Shown here piece after piece: positions 47,179 to 55,254 of a DNA stretch of 64,000 bases. The DNA comes from an uncultured Eubacteriales bacterium. GTDB taxonomy: Bacteria; Bacillota; Clostridia; Christensenellales; Aristaeellaceae. A program made the position numbers and the translations under genes. The stretch lies in contig OMZY01000010.1 of the NCBI GenBank assembly GCA_900315675.1, forward strand, positions 102,450-166,449. The letters are read 5' to 3'. Under the pieces are notes generated by a model. The model did no database searches, had not been told where the DNA came from, and saw only the letters and a program-made list of their open reading frames with translations. Position 1 is the first letter of the stretch. The number at the start of each line of letters is the position of its first letter.

Positions 47179-49299
47179 TTATTCCTTCACTTCTTCAACC
47201 GCTTCTTCAGCAGCCTTCTTGGCTTTCTTGGCGGTCTTCTTCGCTTCTTCGACGACTTCCTCGGCCTTCTCCTCTACAGTTTCCGCGGCTTCTTCAGCAG
47301 CCTCGGCGAACTTTTCGGAAACGGAATCTTCGGTGGCAACCACTTCATATTCCACGTCCGCGGCAGCAGTCTCAGCGGCTTCTTCAGCCACGGGTTCGGG
47401 CTCGATGGCCTGACGGATGCTCAGGCTGATGCGCTTCTTCTCGGGATCCACGCCCAGCACCTTAACCTTCACTTCATCGCCGACCTTCACAGCGTCTTCC
47501 ACCTTGGCCACGCGGGCAGTGGAGCACTGGCTGATGTGAACCAGACCGTCCAGGCCGGGCTCCAGTTCCACAAAGGCACCGAAGTCGGTGATGCGGACCA
47601 CTTTGCCATCCACCACTTCGCCCACGGGGAACTTCTCAACCGCGCCGTCCCACGGATGGGGCTGCAGCTGCTTGTAACCCAGCTGAATGCGTTCGCGTTC
47701 GGGATCCAGGGACAGGATCTTCACGTCCACTTCCTGGTTGGGCTTCACAACTTCACTGGGATGCTTGATGCGGCCCCAGCTCAGGTCTGTGATGTGGATC
47801 AGACCATCCACACCGCCGACATCCACGAAAGCACCGAAGTCGGTCAGGCGGCGGACGATGCCATGGATGACCATGCCCTCTTCCAGGCGCTCCCAGGCTT
47901 CCTTCTTCTTCGCGGCGGCTTCTTCAGCCACAACAGCCTTGCGGCTGGCAACAACGCGTTTCTTCTGAGGATCCACTTCCAGGATCTTCAGCTTCATTTC
48001 CTTGCCGACGAAGTCAGCGATCTTCTCAACATAGCGCTGGCTCAGCTGGCTGGCGGGCACGAAAGCGCGTACGCCGGAAATATCAGCGATCAGGCCGCCC
48101 TTAACGGCTTCCTTACCGACAGCGTCCACATACTCGCCCGCTTCGTACTTCTCCATCATGGCGTCCCACGCCTTGCGGTTGACGATATTGCGCTGGCTCA
48201 GCAGCACATTGCCTTCTCCGTCGTTGACCTTAACGACTTCGACTTCAATCTCGTCATCCAGTTTGACATCCTGATCTACCAGGTCGCTGCGTTTGATCAG
48301 TCCGTCGGCCTTGTAGCCAATGCTTACGCATACTTCGTCCTCGGTGATCTGCACGACCTTGCCGGTCAGGGTCTGTCCGGGCCGGATCCTCACCAGAGTA
48401 GATTCGACTTCCGCCATGAAGTCATTGTTTGTTTCCACCTCCGTGGCAGGGGTCAGGTCCTTGTTCTCCATGTCGCTCATGCGTGTGACAACCTCCTTAA
48501 GTGAATCCGTCGGCGTAGATGCACCGGCGGTGATTCCAATCATTTCGGAATCCGTATTTGCAAAGGCGGGCGGAATCTCCGCCGCACTCTCTACCAAAAT
48601 AGTTCTGGGACAGGCGTTCCTGCAGATGTCGTACAGTTTCCGGGTGTTGGCGCTGTTCCGGCCGCCCACCACAATCATGGCGTCCACCCGCTCCGCCAGT
48701 TCCCGGGCTTCCTTCTGCCGGATCTCCGTGGCGTTGCAGATGGTGCATCTGCTGTCCGGATTGCTGACCTTTTTCTCCAGCACCGTCAGGATCTCCTGCC
48801 ATCTGCTGTGGGGAAAAGTCGTCTGGCAGACAACCACAGCCCGTTCCATTTCCGGCAGCTGTCCGGCCTCTTCCGGGCTGGCGACGAACTTCACTTCGCC
48901 GTGTGCCCATCCGGCTGTGCCCCGCACCTCCGGGTGATCCCTTTCTCCTACCAGGATCACGGGAGTCCCGTCCCGGGAGCCTTCCTCCACAATGCGGTGA
49001 AGCTTGTCCACGAAGGGGCAGGTCAGATCCAGCACTTCGTTGCCGGCTGCCTTCAGCTCTTCCAGCACCTGCGGGGAAACCCCGTGGCTGCGGATCAACA
49101 CCCTGCGGCCGTGCGCTTCCGCGGGATCCCCGATCGGTTCCAGTCCGCGTTCCGCCAGGCGGCGGATCACTTCCGGGTTATGGATCAGTTCTCCCAGCGT
49201 ACAGGAGGGAATCCCGTCTGTAGCCATCGCTTCCGCCTTCTCCACTGCACGGCTGACGCCCATACAGAAACCGGCGTGCGCTGCTACCTCAACAGGCAT
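47179..49299 (-). CDS. ispH: IspH (HMBPP reductase) fused to ribosomal protein S1
   Basis: 706 residues in two parts. Residues ~1-280 are IspH, the last enzyme of the MEP isoprenoid pathway: the [4Fe-4S] cysteines lie in [25 protein letters not shown] and [14 protein letters not shown]. Residues ~300-640 hold four S1 RNA-binding domains (for example [20 protein letters not shown] and [20 protein letters not shown]), as in 30S protein S1. The tail is Ala/Glu/Lys-rich. This bifunctional fusion is known from Clostridia. It is the last gene of the cmk-plsC operon on this strand. The S1 part may be a regulatory rather than canonical ribosomal protein. Confidence 0.95.
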   Translation of the reverse strand: MPVEVAAHAGFCMGVSRAVEKAEAMATDGIPSCTLGELIHNPEVIRRLAERGLEPIGDPAEAHGRRVLIRSHGVSPQVLEELKAAGNEVLDLTCPFVDKLHRIVEEGSRDGTPVILVGERDHPEVRGTAGWAHGEVKFVASPEEAGQLPEMERAVVVCQTTFPHSRWQEILTVLEKKVSNPDSRCTICNATEIRQKEARELAERVDAMIVVGGRNSANTRKLYDICRNACPRTILVESAAEIPPAFANTDSEMIGITAGASTPTDSLKEVVTRMSDMENKDLTPATEVETNNDFMAEVESTLVRIRPGQTLTGKVVQITEDEVCVSIGYKADGLIKRSDLVDQDVKLDDEIEVEVVKVNDGEGNVLLSQRNIVNRKAWDAMMEKYEAGEYVDAVGKEAVKGGLIADISGVRAFVPASQLSQRYVEKIADFVGKEMKLKILEVDPQKKRVVASRKAVVAEEAAAKKKEAWERLEEGMVIHGIVRRLTDFGAFVDVGGVDGLIHITDLSWGRIKHPSEVVKPNQEVDVKILSLDPERERIQLGYKQLQPHPWDGAVEKFPVGEVVDGKVVRITDFGAFVELEPGLDGLVHISQCSTARVAKVEDAVKVGDEVKVKVLGVDPEKKRISLSIRQAIEPEPVAEEAAETAAADVEYEVVATEDSVSEKFAEAAEEAAETVEEKAEEVVEEAKKTAKKAKKAAEEAVEEVKE

Positions 49300-49395
49300 A
49301 TTCCCTTTCCTTTCAAAAAAATTACATTCAACTAGGATATTTCTTCTTTATTATATACATTTCCTGCCGGTTTTACAATTTTTTTGGAGTATTTT

Positions 49396-50043
49396 TCAAA
49401 TTTTTTCCGTTCCGGCGTCCCGGATCATCCCCCGGAAGGTCTCCCGGAGGCGTTCGTTCATCTTTTCGCAGGTCTCAGCGTTGATTCCCTCGGCCAGCAG
49501 ATCATCGTACGGAACGGGTTCTCCGACATACAGGTTGGTCACTTTGAACAGGCTCAGTTTCCGGTCAAAATAGATCGGGATCACCGGTGCCTTGGACCGC
49601 ATGGCGATCAGCGCCGTTCCGGATTCAATATGCTCCATCTGTCCCTCATGGTGGCGTGTGCCCTCCGGGAAGATCAGCAGGATCTTTTTCATCTTCACGG
49701 CCTTCATGCAGGCGCGCATCGCTTCCATGTCGGATTCATGCCGCCCCACCAGGATGCAGTGCAGCCGGACCAGCAGATTCCGCAGGAACTTGCTGTTCCC
49801 CGCCAGCTCCTTCTTAGCCAGGAAAACAATCTGATGCTTCGGGATCCCCATGGCCATCACCACGGGATCCAGCGCGTGCCGGTGATTGGCAATCACCACG
49901 AACGGCGGATCCTGCCGCAGCCGCTCCTTGTGATGGAAACAGACCGGCATCAGGGTATGAAATACAATATGGGCCAGCACACGGGCAATCTCATAGATAA
50001 TCCCGCGTTTTTCAGTCACCGGCTCCAGTTTCTTCTCAGCCAT
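49396..50043 (-). CDS. plsC: 1-acyl-sn-glycerol-3-phosphate acyltransferase
   Basis: 215 residues. The acyltransferase motif I NHRHALDP (about residues 53-60), motif III FPEGTRHHEG and the APVIPIYF strand identify the PlsC/LPLAT family, which converts lysophosphatidic acid to phosphatidic acid at the membrane. The N-terminal hydrophobic segment (IARVLAHIVFHTLMPV) is the membrane anchor. The ATG at 50043 overlaps the end of cmk by eight bases. In Clostridia the order cmk-plsC-ispH/rpsA is a common operon, which supports the assignment. Confidence 0.93.
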   Translation of the reverse strand: MAEKKLEPVTEKRGIIYEIARVLAHIVFHTLMPVCFHHKERLRQDPPFVVIANHRHALDPVVMAMGIPKHQIVFLAKKELAGNSKFLRNLLVRLHCILVGRHESDMEAMRACMKAVKMKKILLIFPEGTRHHEGQMEHIESGTALIAMRSKAPVIPIYFDRKLSLFKVTNLYVGEPVPYDDLLAEGINAETCEKMNERLRETFRGMIRDAGTEKI

Positions 50044-50707
50044 GGCGTTTTTCCTCCACAATTCTGAGGATTTCTTCCACCACCTCGTCAAAAGTCAGGT
50101 GGGTGGAATCCACCAGCACTGCGTCCTCCGCCTGCCGGAGCGGCTCCACCGGGCGGTTCATGTCCTGCTCGTCCCGCTTGATCACCGCTTCCAGCACTTC
50201 TTCAAACGTGTCCGTGCTGCCCTTGCTCTGCATTTCCAGGAACCGTCTGCGGGCACGCTCTTCCGCCGACGCCGTCAGGTAGATTTTGGCAGTCGCGTTC
50301 GGCAGTACAGTAGTACAAATATCTCTGCCGTCCAGCAGCATATCCGTTTCGGACGCCAGCTTCTGCTGCAGGCGTACCATGGCCTTGCGCACGTCGGCGT
50401 ACCGGCTCACGGTGGAGGCGGCCATGCTGACTTCCGGGGTCCGGATCAGGCCGGTCACGTCCTCCCCTTCCACAAAGGTATGCTGCCCGTCGGCCTCATG
50501 GCTGACGGTAAAATTCAGGCTGTTGCACAGGGCGACAATCGCCGGCTCGTCCTGAAGATCCATATTCCTTCTGATGGCTGTCAGGCCCAGTGCCCGGTAC
50601 ATCGCTCCGGTATCCAGATGCAGGATGCCCAGTCTGGCGGCCACCGCGTCCGCCACCGTGCTCTTGCCGGCACCTACCGGCCCGTCAATACCAACGTTCA
50701 GCCTCAT
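50036..50707 (-). CDS. cmk: Cytidylate kinase
   Basis: 223 residues. The N-terminal IDGPVGAGKSTVADAVA is the Walker A motif, LHLDTGAMYRALGL the CMP-binding DTGAMYR motif and LDGRDICTTVLPNA the GRDIGT-like block. RRFLEMQSKGS...IKRDEQDMNRPVEPL is the C-terminal lid and family signature. It phosphorylates CMP and dCMP. A sigma-A promoter (TTGAAT-N17-TATAAT) lies at 50771-50799 on the minus strand. GGAGG precedes the ATG. It is the first gene of the cmk-plsC-ispH/rpsA operon. Confidence 0.96.
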   Translation of the reverse strand: MRLNVGIDGPVGAGKSTVADAVAARLGILHLDTGAMYRALGLTAIRRNMDLQDEPAIVALCNSLNFTVSHEADGQHTFVEGEDVTGLIRTPEVSMAASTVSRYADVRKAMVRLQQKLASETDMLLDGRDICTTVLPNATAKIYLTASAEERARRRFLEMQSKGSTDTFEEVLEAVIKRDEQDMNRPVEPLRQAEDAVLVDSTHLTFDEVVEEILRIVEEKRHG

Positions 50708-50770
50708 GCTGTTTATCCTCCTGTAAGCGGGATTTTCTCCCGTATCTCCCGGTTTTGTATAACCTTTTAT

Positions 50771-50799
50771 ATTATACTATTCGGGGCTTTATTATTCAA
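50771..50799 (-). promoter_or_regulatory. Sigma-A promoter of the cmk operon
   Basis: On the minus strand, TTGAAT (50794-50799) and TATAAT (50771-50776) with a 17-bp spacer. Confidence 0.75.
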
Positions 50800-50887
50800 T
50801 CCGCACCGTATTTTCACTGATTTTTTCATGTTTTTGCATCCCAGAGAATTTTACAATTGTCAACCTGTCTGATTTATGTTTTTGTAG

Positions 50888-50916
50888 TTGACACATTTAA
50901 ACCGTACTTTTATAAT
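50888..50916 (+). promoter_or_regulatory. Consensus sigma-A promoter of the abrB-like gene
   Basis: TTGACA (50888-50893), a 17-bp spacer and TATAAT (50911-50916), a perfect consensus, 42 bp before the ATG. It is divergent from the cmk promoter. Confidence 0.9.
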
Positions 50917-50957
50917 GACCTTGAACTGATTCATCCCCCAGTAAGGAGGTTTTTACC

Positions 50958-51200
50958 ATGAAAACAACTGGAGTTACCCGCCAGCTGGATGCCCTGGGAC
51001 GTATCGTCCTGCCCGTAGAACTTCGCCGTACGCTGGATATCGGTCCCAAGGACACCCTCGAAATTCTCGTGGAGGGCAATTCCATCGTCCTGCGTAAGTA
51101 CGAAGCGGACTGCCAGTTCTGCGGAGGGAAAAGCGGCCTGACCGAATACCGCAGTAAGCTGATCTGCCGCCGCTGCCTCAAGGAAATCAAGGCAATCTGA
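50958..51200 (+). CDS. AbrB/SpoVT-type transition regulator with zinc ribbon
   Basis: 80 residues. The N-terminal ~48 residues (TGVTRQLDALGRIVLPVELRR ... IVLRKYE) form the AbrB/SpoVT swapped-hairpin DNA-binding domain. The C-terminal part has CQFCGG and CRRCLK, a CxxC-x(n)-CxxC zinc-ribbon pair, as in the AbrB-like proteins of Clostridia. It probably acts as a global growth-phase or sporulation-related regulator. AAGGAGG precedes the ATG. A perfect consensus promoter and strong terminator indicate high, monocistronic expression. Confidence 0.92.
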   Translation: MKTTGVTRQLDALGRIVLPVELRRTLDIGPKDTLEILVEGNSIVLRKYEADCQFCGGKSGLTEYRSKLICRRCLKEIKAI

Positions 51201-51222
51201 GTCTTCCTTTCCATATGTTTTT

Positions 51223-51254
51223 CATCCCGGATCCTGATCCGGGATGATTTTTGT
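51223..51254 (+). terminator. Rho-independent terminator
   Basis: CATCCCGGATC/GATCCGGGATG stem followed by ATTTTTG. Confidence 0.88.
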
Positions 51255-51258
51255 TTTC

Positions 51259-51287
51259 TTGAAGTTTCCTCTCCCACAGCGTATAAT
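51259..51287 (+). promoter_or_regulatory. Sigma-A promoter
   Basis: TTGAAG (51259-51264), a 17-bp spacer and TATAAT (51282-51287), 80 bp upstream of yfbR. Confidence 0.75.
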
Positions 51288-51367
51288 AAAATCTGTTATC
51301 CGGATCCCTTTCCTGTGTTTCGGGACTGCGGTGAAGGGTTCGTGAATCATGTTTTCCGGAGGTTTAC

Positions 51368-51964
51368 ATGTCCTTTCCGTTTTTCGCCTATCTTTCCCGG
51401 CTCAGGCTGATCCATCGCTGGAGCCTCATGCGCAACACCGTTCCGGAGAATGACGCTGAGCATTCCCTGCAGGTTGCCATGATTGCCCATGCCATCGCCA
51501 TCATCGCCCGGGACCGTTATGGTAAGGATGTCGATCCGGAGCATGTGCTTTCTCTGGCGGTTTATCACGACGCGACAGAGGTGATGACCGGCGACCTGCC
51601 CACCCCTGTCAAGTATCACAGTGATGAACTGCGCGGTGCCTATCACCGGCTGGAGGAGCTCTCCGCGGACAGGCTGCTGGCGCTCCTGCCGGAGGATCTG
51701 CAGCCCGCCTACAACCCGTACATGAAGCAGGCTTCCGGTTATGAGCATACCCTGGTCAAGGCCGCCGACCGCATTTCCGCCTGCATCAAGTGCATGGAGG
51801 AGCAGCGCGCCGGCAACCGAGAATTCGATTATGCCGCGGAAAACATCCGGGACAGCATCGCTTCCATCGACCTGCCGGAGGTCAAGGATTTCCTGAGGGA
51901 TTTCCTGCCCGCCTTTGACATGACCCTGGACGAGCTGAACCATCCCTCCGGTGAAAACCGCTGA
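51368..51964 (+). CDS. yfbR: 5'-deoxynucleotidase (HD domain)
   Basis: 198 residues. RWSLMRNTVPENDAEHSLQVA contains the first metal-binding His, VYHDATEVMTGDLPTPVKYH supplies the HD pair, and AADRISACIKCMEEQRAGN the distal Asp. The pattern matches YfbR-type 5'-deoxynucleotidases, which remove phosphate from deoxynucleoside monophosphates. GGAGGTTTAC precedes the ATG. It has its own promoter; no operon partner is seen. Confidence 0.92.
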   Translation: MSFPFFAYLSRLRLIHRWSLMRNTVPENDAEHSLQVAMIAHAIAIIARDRYGKDVDPEHVLSLAVYHDATEVMTGDLPTPVKYHSDELRGAYHRLEELSADRLLALLPEDLQPAYNPYMKQASGYEHTLVKAADRISACIKCMEEQRAGNREFDYAAENIRDSIASIDLPEVKDFLRDFLPAFDMTLDELNHPSGENR

Positions 51965-52062
51965 ACCTTTCAGCGGAACAAACAGTCCTTTTATACCGTC
52001 TGTTTATTTGTAAGCTGTTCACGGATGATGATGTTTTCCATGGCATGAAGGATCCTGGCATC

Positions 52063-52104
52063 ATTATGAATTATGAATTATGAATTATGAATTGTGAATT
52101 GAAA
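52063..52104. repeat. ATTATGA heptad tract
   Basis: Four ATTATGA units plus degenerate ATTGTGA copies lie just upstream of the LCP gene's ribosome binding site. Similar AATT-centred heptads occur at 55221-55254 and 59000-59034. Confidence 0.8.
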
Positions 52105-52119
52105 CGGAGGGTTTTGCCC

Positions 52120-53337
52120 ATGAAACGTATTCTGGCCCTGTTCCTGGCCCTGCTGATGTTCCTTCCTGTCTTCTCCCTCGCCGAAGAGGACGAGTTTGAA
52201 GAGGAGTACGAGGAAGAGTACGAAGAGCTGGACGAGGAAGAGGATGAAATTCCGGAGGAAGTCCTGAATGCCGAGCCGGTTTCCGAGGAACTGCAGGAAG
52301 AAATCCGCAATGCCCTGGAAAACGCGGACTTTGTTCCCACCAGCGAGCTGGACGAGAACAACCTGTTCATCAACCGCAACCTGCCGGAAAACGTGATCAA
52401 TATCCTGCTGCTGGGCGTGGATACCCGCAACGCGGAGCTGATTGAGGAAGACGTCAAGCTGGCGGACGTTCAGATCATCCTTTCCCTGAATACGGAAACC
52501 GGCGATGTCAAGCTTTCCTCCATTCTCCGTGATACGGTCGTCGTCAATCCCTTCACCGGCGTCCGTTCTCCCATCAACTACTCCCTGCGTTCCTTTGACA
52601 GCAAGGGAAAATTCCATGACGATCCCCAGCGCGCCATCGCAACGGTGAACTATAACTTCGAAATGAACATCCAGTACTACGTCATGATCAACTTCCGCGG
52701 CGTGGCTGCCATCGTGGATCAGCTCGGCGGTATTGATATGGAACTGACCGAAGGCGAAGCGGCGAACATCAACTACTACCTGAAAAAGAACGCCAAGTCC
52801 ATTCTGAAGCACTATGACACCAAGGAAGCCAAGGCTGCCCGCGTGGAGCTGAAGGTGGAAGACGGCGTCCAGCACCTGGACGGCCTGCAGGCCCTGATGT
52901 ATGCCCGGCTGCGCCAGAACAAGACAAAGAAAAAGTACAACCTGGGTGACGACTGGCAGAGAACCGCCCGTACCCGCAACCTGCTGGACAAGCTCCTGCA
53001 GAAGGTGCTGAAGGGTAACACGGACATCATCGATCTGGTGAGCTTCTCCGTGGAATACATCAACTCCAACATGAACCCTGCCACCATGTTTGACCTGATC
53101 CGCACCGTCCTGGGCGGCAACATCATCAGCAAGCTCGGATCCGGCGATTCCATTATGGAACAGTTCCGCATCCCCATGGGCAGCGCGGATGACAACACCA
53201 AGACCTGGTCCTACGTCCAGGAAAAAGGCGACCTGTACGGCAAGATCTGGCTGAGCAAGACCAACGGCAATCTCCAGAAGAACATCGAAGGTCTGCATGA
53301 GTTCATCTACGGCAAGTATTATCCCGCCGGCGAATAA
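52120..53337 (+). CDS. LytR-CpsA-Psr (LCP) family protein
   Basis: 405 residues. Signal peptide/anchor (MKRILALFLALLMFLPVFSLA), a very acidic stretch (DEFEEEYEEEYEELDEEEDE), then an LCP domain (about 95-330). NILLLGVDTRN, ADVQIILSLNTETGDVKLSSILRD, INYSLRSFDSKG, YVMINFRGVAAIVDQLGGID and DGLQALMYARLRQ are its conserved blocks. LCP enzymes attach teichoic-acid-like or capsular polymers to peptidoglycan. The start at 52120 has ACGGAGGG upstream. It is a tandem paralogue of the gene at 53482. Confidence 0.95.
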   Translation: MKRILALFLALLMFLPVFSLAEEDEFEEEYEEEYEELDEEEDEIPEEVLNAEPVSEELQEEIRNALENADFVPTSELDENNLFINRNLPENVINILLLGVDTRNAELIEEDVKLADVQIILSLNTETGDVKLSSILRDTVVVNPFTGVRSPINYSLRSFDSKGKFHDDPQRAIATVNYNFEMNIQYYVMINFRGVAAIVDQLGGIDMELTEGEAANINYYLKKNAKSILKHYDTKEAKAARVELKVEDGVQHLDGLQALMYARLRQNKTKKKYNLGDDWQRTARTRNLLDKLLQKVLKGNTDIIDLVSFSVEYINSNMNPATMFDLIRTVLGGNIISKLGSGDSIMEQFRIPMGSADDNTKTWSYVQEKGDLYGKIWLSKTNGNLQKNIEGLHEFIYGKYYPAGE

Positions 53338-53353
53338 TCATTCCCGCCGGTTC

Positions 53354-53386
53354 AAAACGGGCAGCTTCCGGGCCGCCCGTTTTTCT
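53354..53386 (+). terminator. Rho-independent terminator
   Basis: AAAACGGGC/GCCCGTTTT stem followed by TTCTT, between the two LCP genes. Confidence 0.85.
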
Positions 53387-53481
53387 TATGCTGCGGAGAA
53401 TCGGAAAGTATTTCTGCAACGTTTTCCCTGTTCACGCCGTTATATGATATGATAATGTATCATATCCGCTGGAGGTATTTT

Positions 53482-54735
53482 ATGAAACGTCTTTTCGCCC
53501 TCATCCTTTCGCTGGTCCTGCTTCTTCCCGTCTTTTCATACGCTGAGCAGGGCGACGGAGATCTTCCCTTCGATGAAGAAACGGAAGATCTGGACCTGGA
53601 TGAGGATTTTTCCTTTGATGAGGAAGGCAACCTGCTCCTCCGGGATGAGGAAACCGGTGAAACATACAGTCTCTCCGCCTTCAACGAAGAGGATATTGAA
53701 AAGCTTGCTTCTCAGTATGAAACGGATGACACCATTGATCCCAATGAACTGGAGATCAATGAAAACCTGCCGGACGATATCATCAATATCCTGCTGATCG
53801 GTCTGGATGTCCGTGGAACCAAGAAGGAAAAGCTCCTGACGGAGCAGGGCAAGTATTCCAAGCGTTCAGATGTGCTGATCGTGCTTTCCCTGAACCTGAA
53901 AGACGGATCCATCAAGCTTTCCTCCATCGCCCGCAACACCTATGTGGAGGTACCCGGCCGGAAGAAAAAGACCATCATTGCCAACAGCTACGGCCACGCG
54001 AACTATGATTCAAACGGCAAATTCAAGTCCTGGACCGATACGCCGGAAACCTGCATCCGCACAGTCAATCACAATTTTGAGCTGAACATCCAGCATTATG
54101 TTGCCATCAACTTCTACGGCGTCGCGCAGATCATCGAAGCGCTCGGCGGCGTTGATATTGACCTGACCAAGACGGAAGCCACCGCCATTAACACCTACCT
54201 GTCCACCGGAACCATCAAAAACTCCAAGGGTGAAAAGATTTCCCACGGCAAAGCCATCGCCAATTCCTATGACGACAAAAACGGCAAACGGGATAAGCTG
54301 AAAAAGCAAACCGGCGTACAGCACCTGGACGGCATCCAGGCCCTGATGTATGCCCGGCTCAGAAGCATTGACAGCGATTTCGTCCGTACCGCCCGTACCC
54401 GTCACCTGCTTGATTGTCTGCTGAAGCAGTCTCTGGAGAAAATCAAAGCCAACAAGCTGAACGTGCTGGACCTGGTATCCGATGCCATCGCCTATCCGGT
54501 GACCAACCTCAACCCCAGCACCATCATGCAGCTGATCGGTAAGGTGATGTCCTCCGATGTCATGGATCACCTTGATTCCACGGATTCAATCATCACCGAG
54601 TTCCGGATTCCGATTGACGGCTACTGGAAGTACGACACAATCGACGGCGCCAGCGTCACCGTGATGAAAGACAAGCAGTACACCGTCGAATCCCTCCATG
54701 AATTCATCTACGGCCAGTACTACCCCGCCCAATAA
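53482..54735 (+). CDS. LytR-CpsA-Psr (LCP) family protein
   Basis: 417 residues. The same layout as its neighbour: signal sequence, acidic stretch (DEETEDLDLDEDFSFDEEG), and an LCP domain with NILLIGLDVRGTKKE, SDVLIVLSLNLKDGSIKLSS, HYVAINFYGVAQIIEALGGVD and LDGIQALMYARLR. An insertion (STGTIKNSKGEKISHGKAIA) distinguishes it. It is expected to transfer a glycopolymer to the cell wall outside the membrane. GGAGGTATTTT precedes the ATG. The separate terminators and intergenic AT-rich region suggest an independent promoter, so the pair is a tandem duplication rather than one operon. Confidence 0.95.
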   Translation: MKRLFALILSLVLLLPVFSYAEQGDGDLPFDEETEDLDLDEDFSFDEEGNLLLRDEETGETYSLSAFNEEDIEKLASQYETDDTIDPNELEINENLPDDIINILLIGLDVRGTKKEKLLTEQGKYSKRSDVLIVLSLNLKDGSIKLSSIARNTYVEVPGRKKKTIIANSYGHANYDSNGKFKSWTDTPETCIRTVNHNFELNIQHYVAINFYGVAQIIEALGGVDIDLTKTEATAINTYLSTGTIKNSKGEKISHGKAIANSYDDKNGKRDKLKKQTGVQHLDGIQALMYARLRSIDSDFVRTARTRHLLDCLLKQSLEKIKANKLNVLDLVSDAIAYPVTNLNPSTIMQLIGKVMSSDVMDHLDSTDSIITEFRIPIDGYWKYDTIDGASVTVMKDKQYTVESLHEFIYGQYYPAQ

Positions 54736-54753
54736 TTCTCTTTGTAAATCATC

Positions 54754-54790
54754 AAAGCGGATGACCACCCGGTCATCCGCTTTATTCTGT
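54754..54790 (+). terminator. Rho-independent terminator
   Basis: AAAGCGGATGACC/GGTCATCCGCTTT stem followed by ATTCT. Confidence 0.85.
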
Positions 54791-54829
54791 CCCAAATCCA
54801 TTCCTCCATCTGCCTATTCCCAACCGGAA

Positions 54830-55254
54830 CTCCAACGCCTCCACTTGTCATTTCGACCGACCGAAGGGAGTGGAGAAATCTCCTCACTAGCACACATTCG
54901 GGAACCCAACCGGAACTCCGCTACCTCCACGTTATAGTGTCATTCCGAGCAACGTCGAGGAATCCCTTGCTACGTCCGAAGGACGATAAAACTTCCATTA
55001 TTCAACGGCGTAATGCGGGAATATGACTGCGGGACAGATTTATCCGTCACGGCCGTCAGGCTGTGACCGTAAGTCTGTCCCCTCTGTCACGTTCCCGCAA
55101 GGAACTCCACTACCTCCACGTTATAGTGTCATTCCAAGCAACGTCGAGGAATCCCTTGCTACGTCCGAAGGACGCATTCAATCAAGAAAACCACTTCCGT
55201 CCGGAAGTGGTTTTCTCCCCAATTATTAATTCTTAATTCTTAATTGTTAATTGA
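54830..55254. repeat. Dispersed-repeat island 2
   Basis: There is no gene between 54736 and 55246. The island contains hairpin repeats of the GTCATTTCGACC type (54846), two copies of the GTCATTCCGAGCAACGTCGAGGAATC type (split by an ACG-rich spacer; about 54938 and 55128), a 50-nt hairpin GGGACAGATTTATCCG... (55031-55081), a terminator-like stem (55186-55215) and an AATTCTT heptad tract (55221-55254) touching the flippase 3' end. Confidence 0.8.
55186..55217. terminator. Bidirectional hairpin
   Basis: GAAAACCACTTCC/GGAAGTGGTTTTC perfect stem followed by TCC. It is placed to end the minus-strand flippase transcript. Confidence 0.75.
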
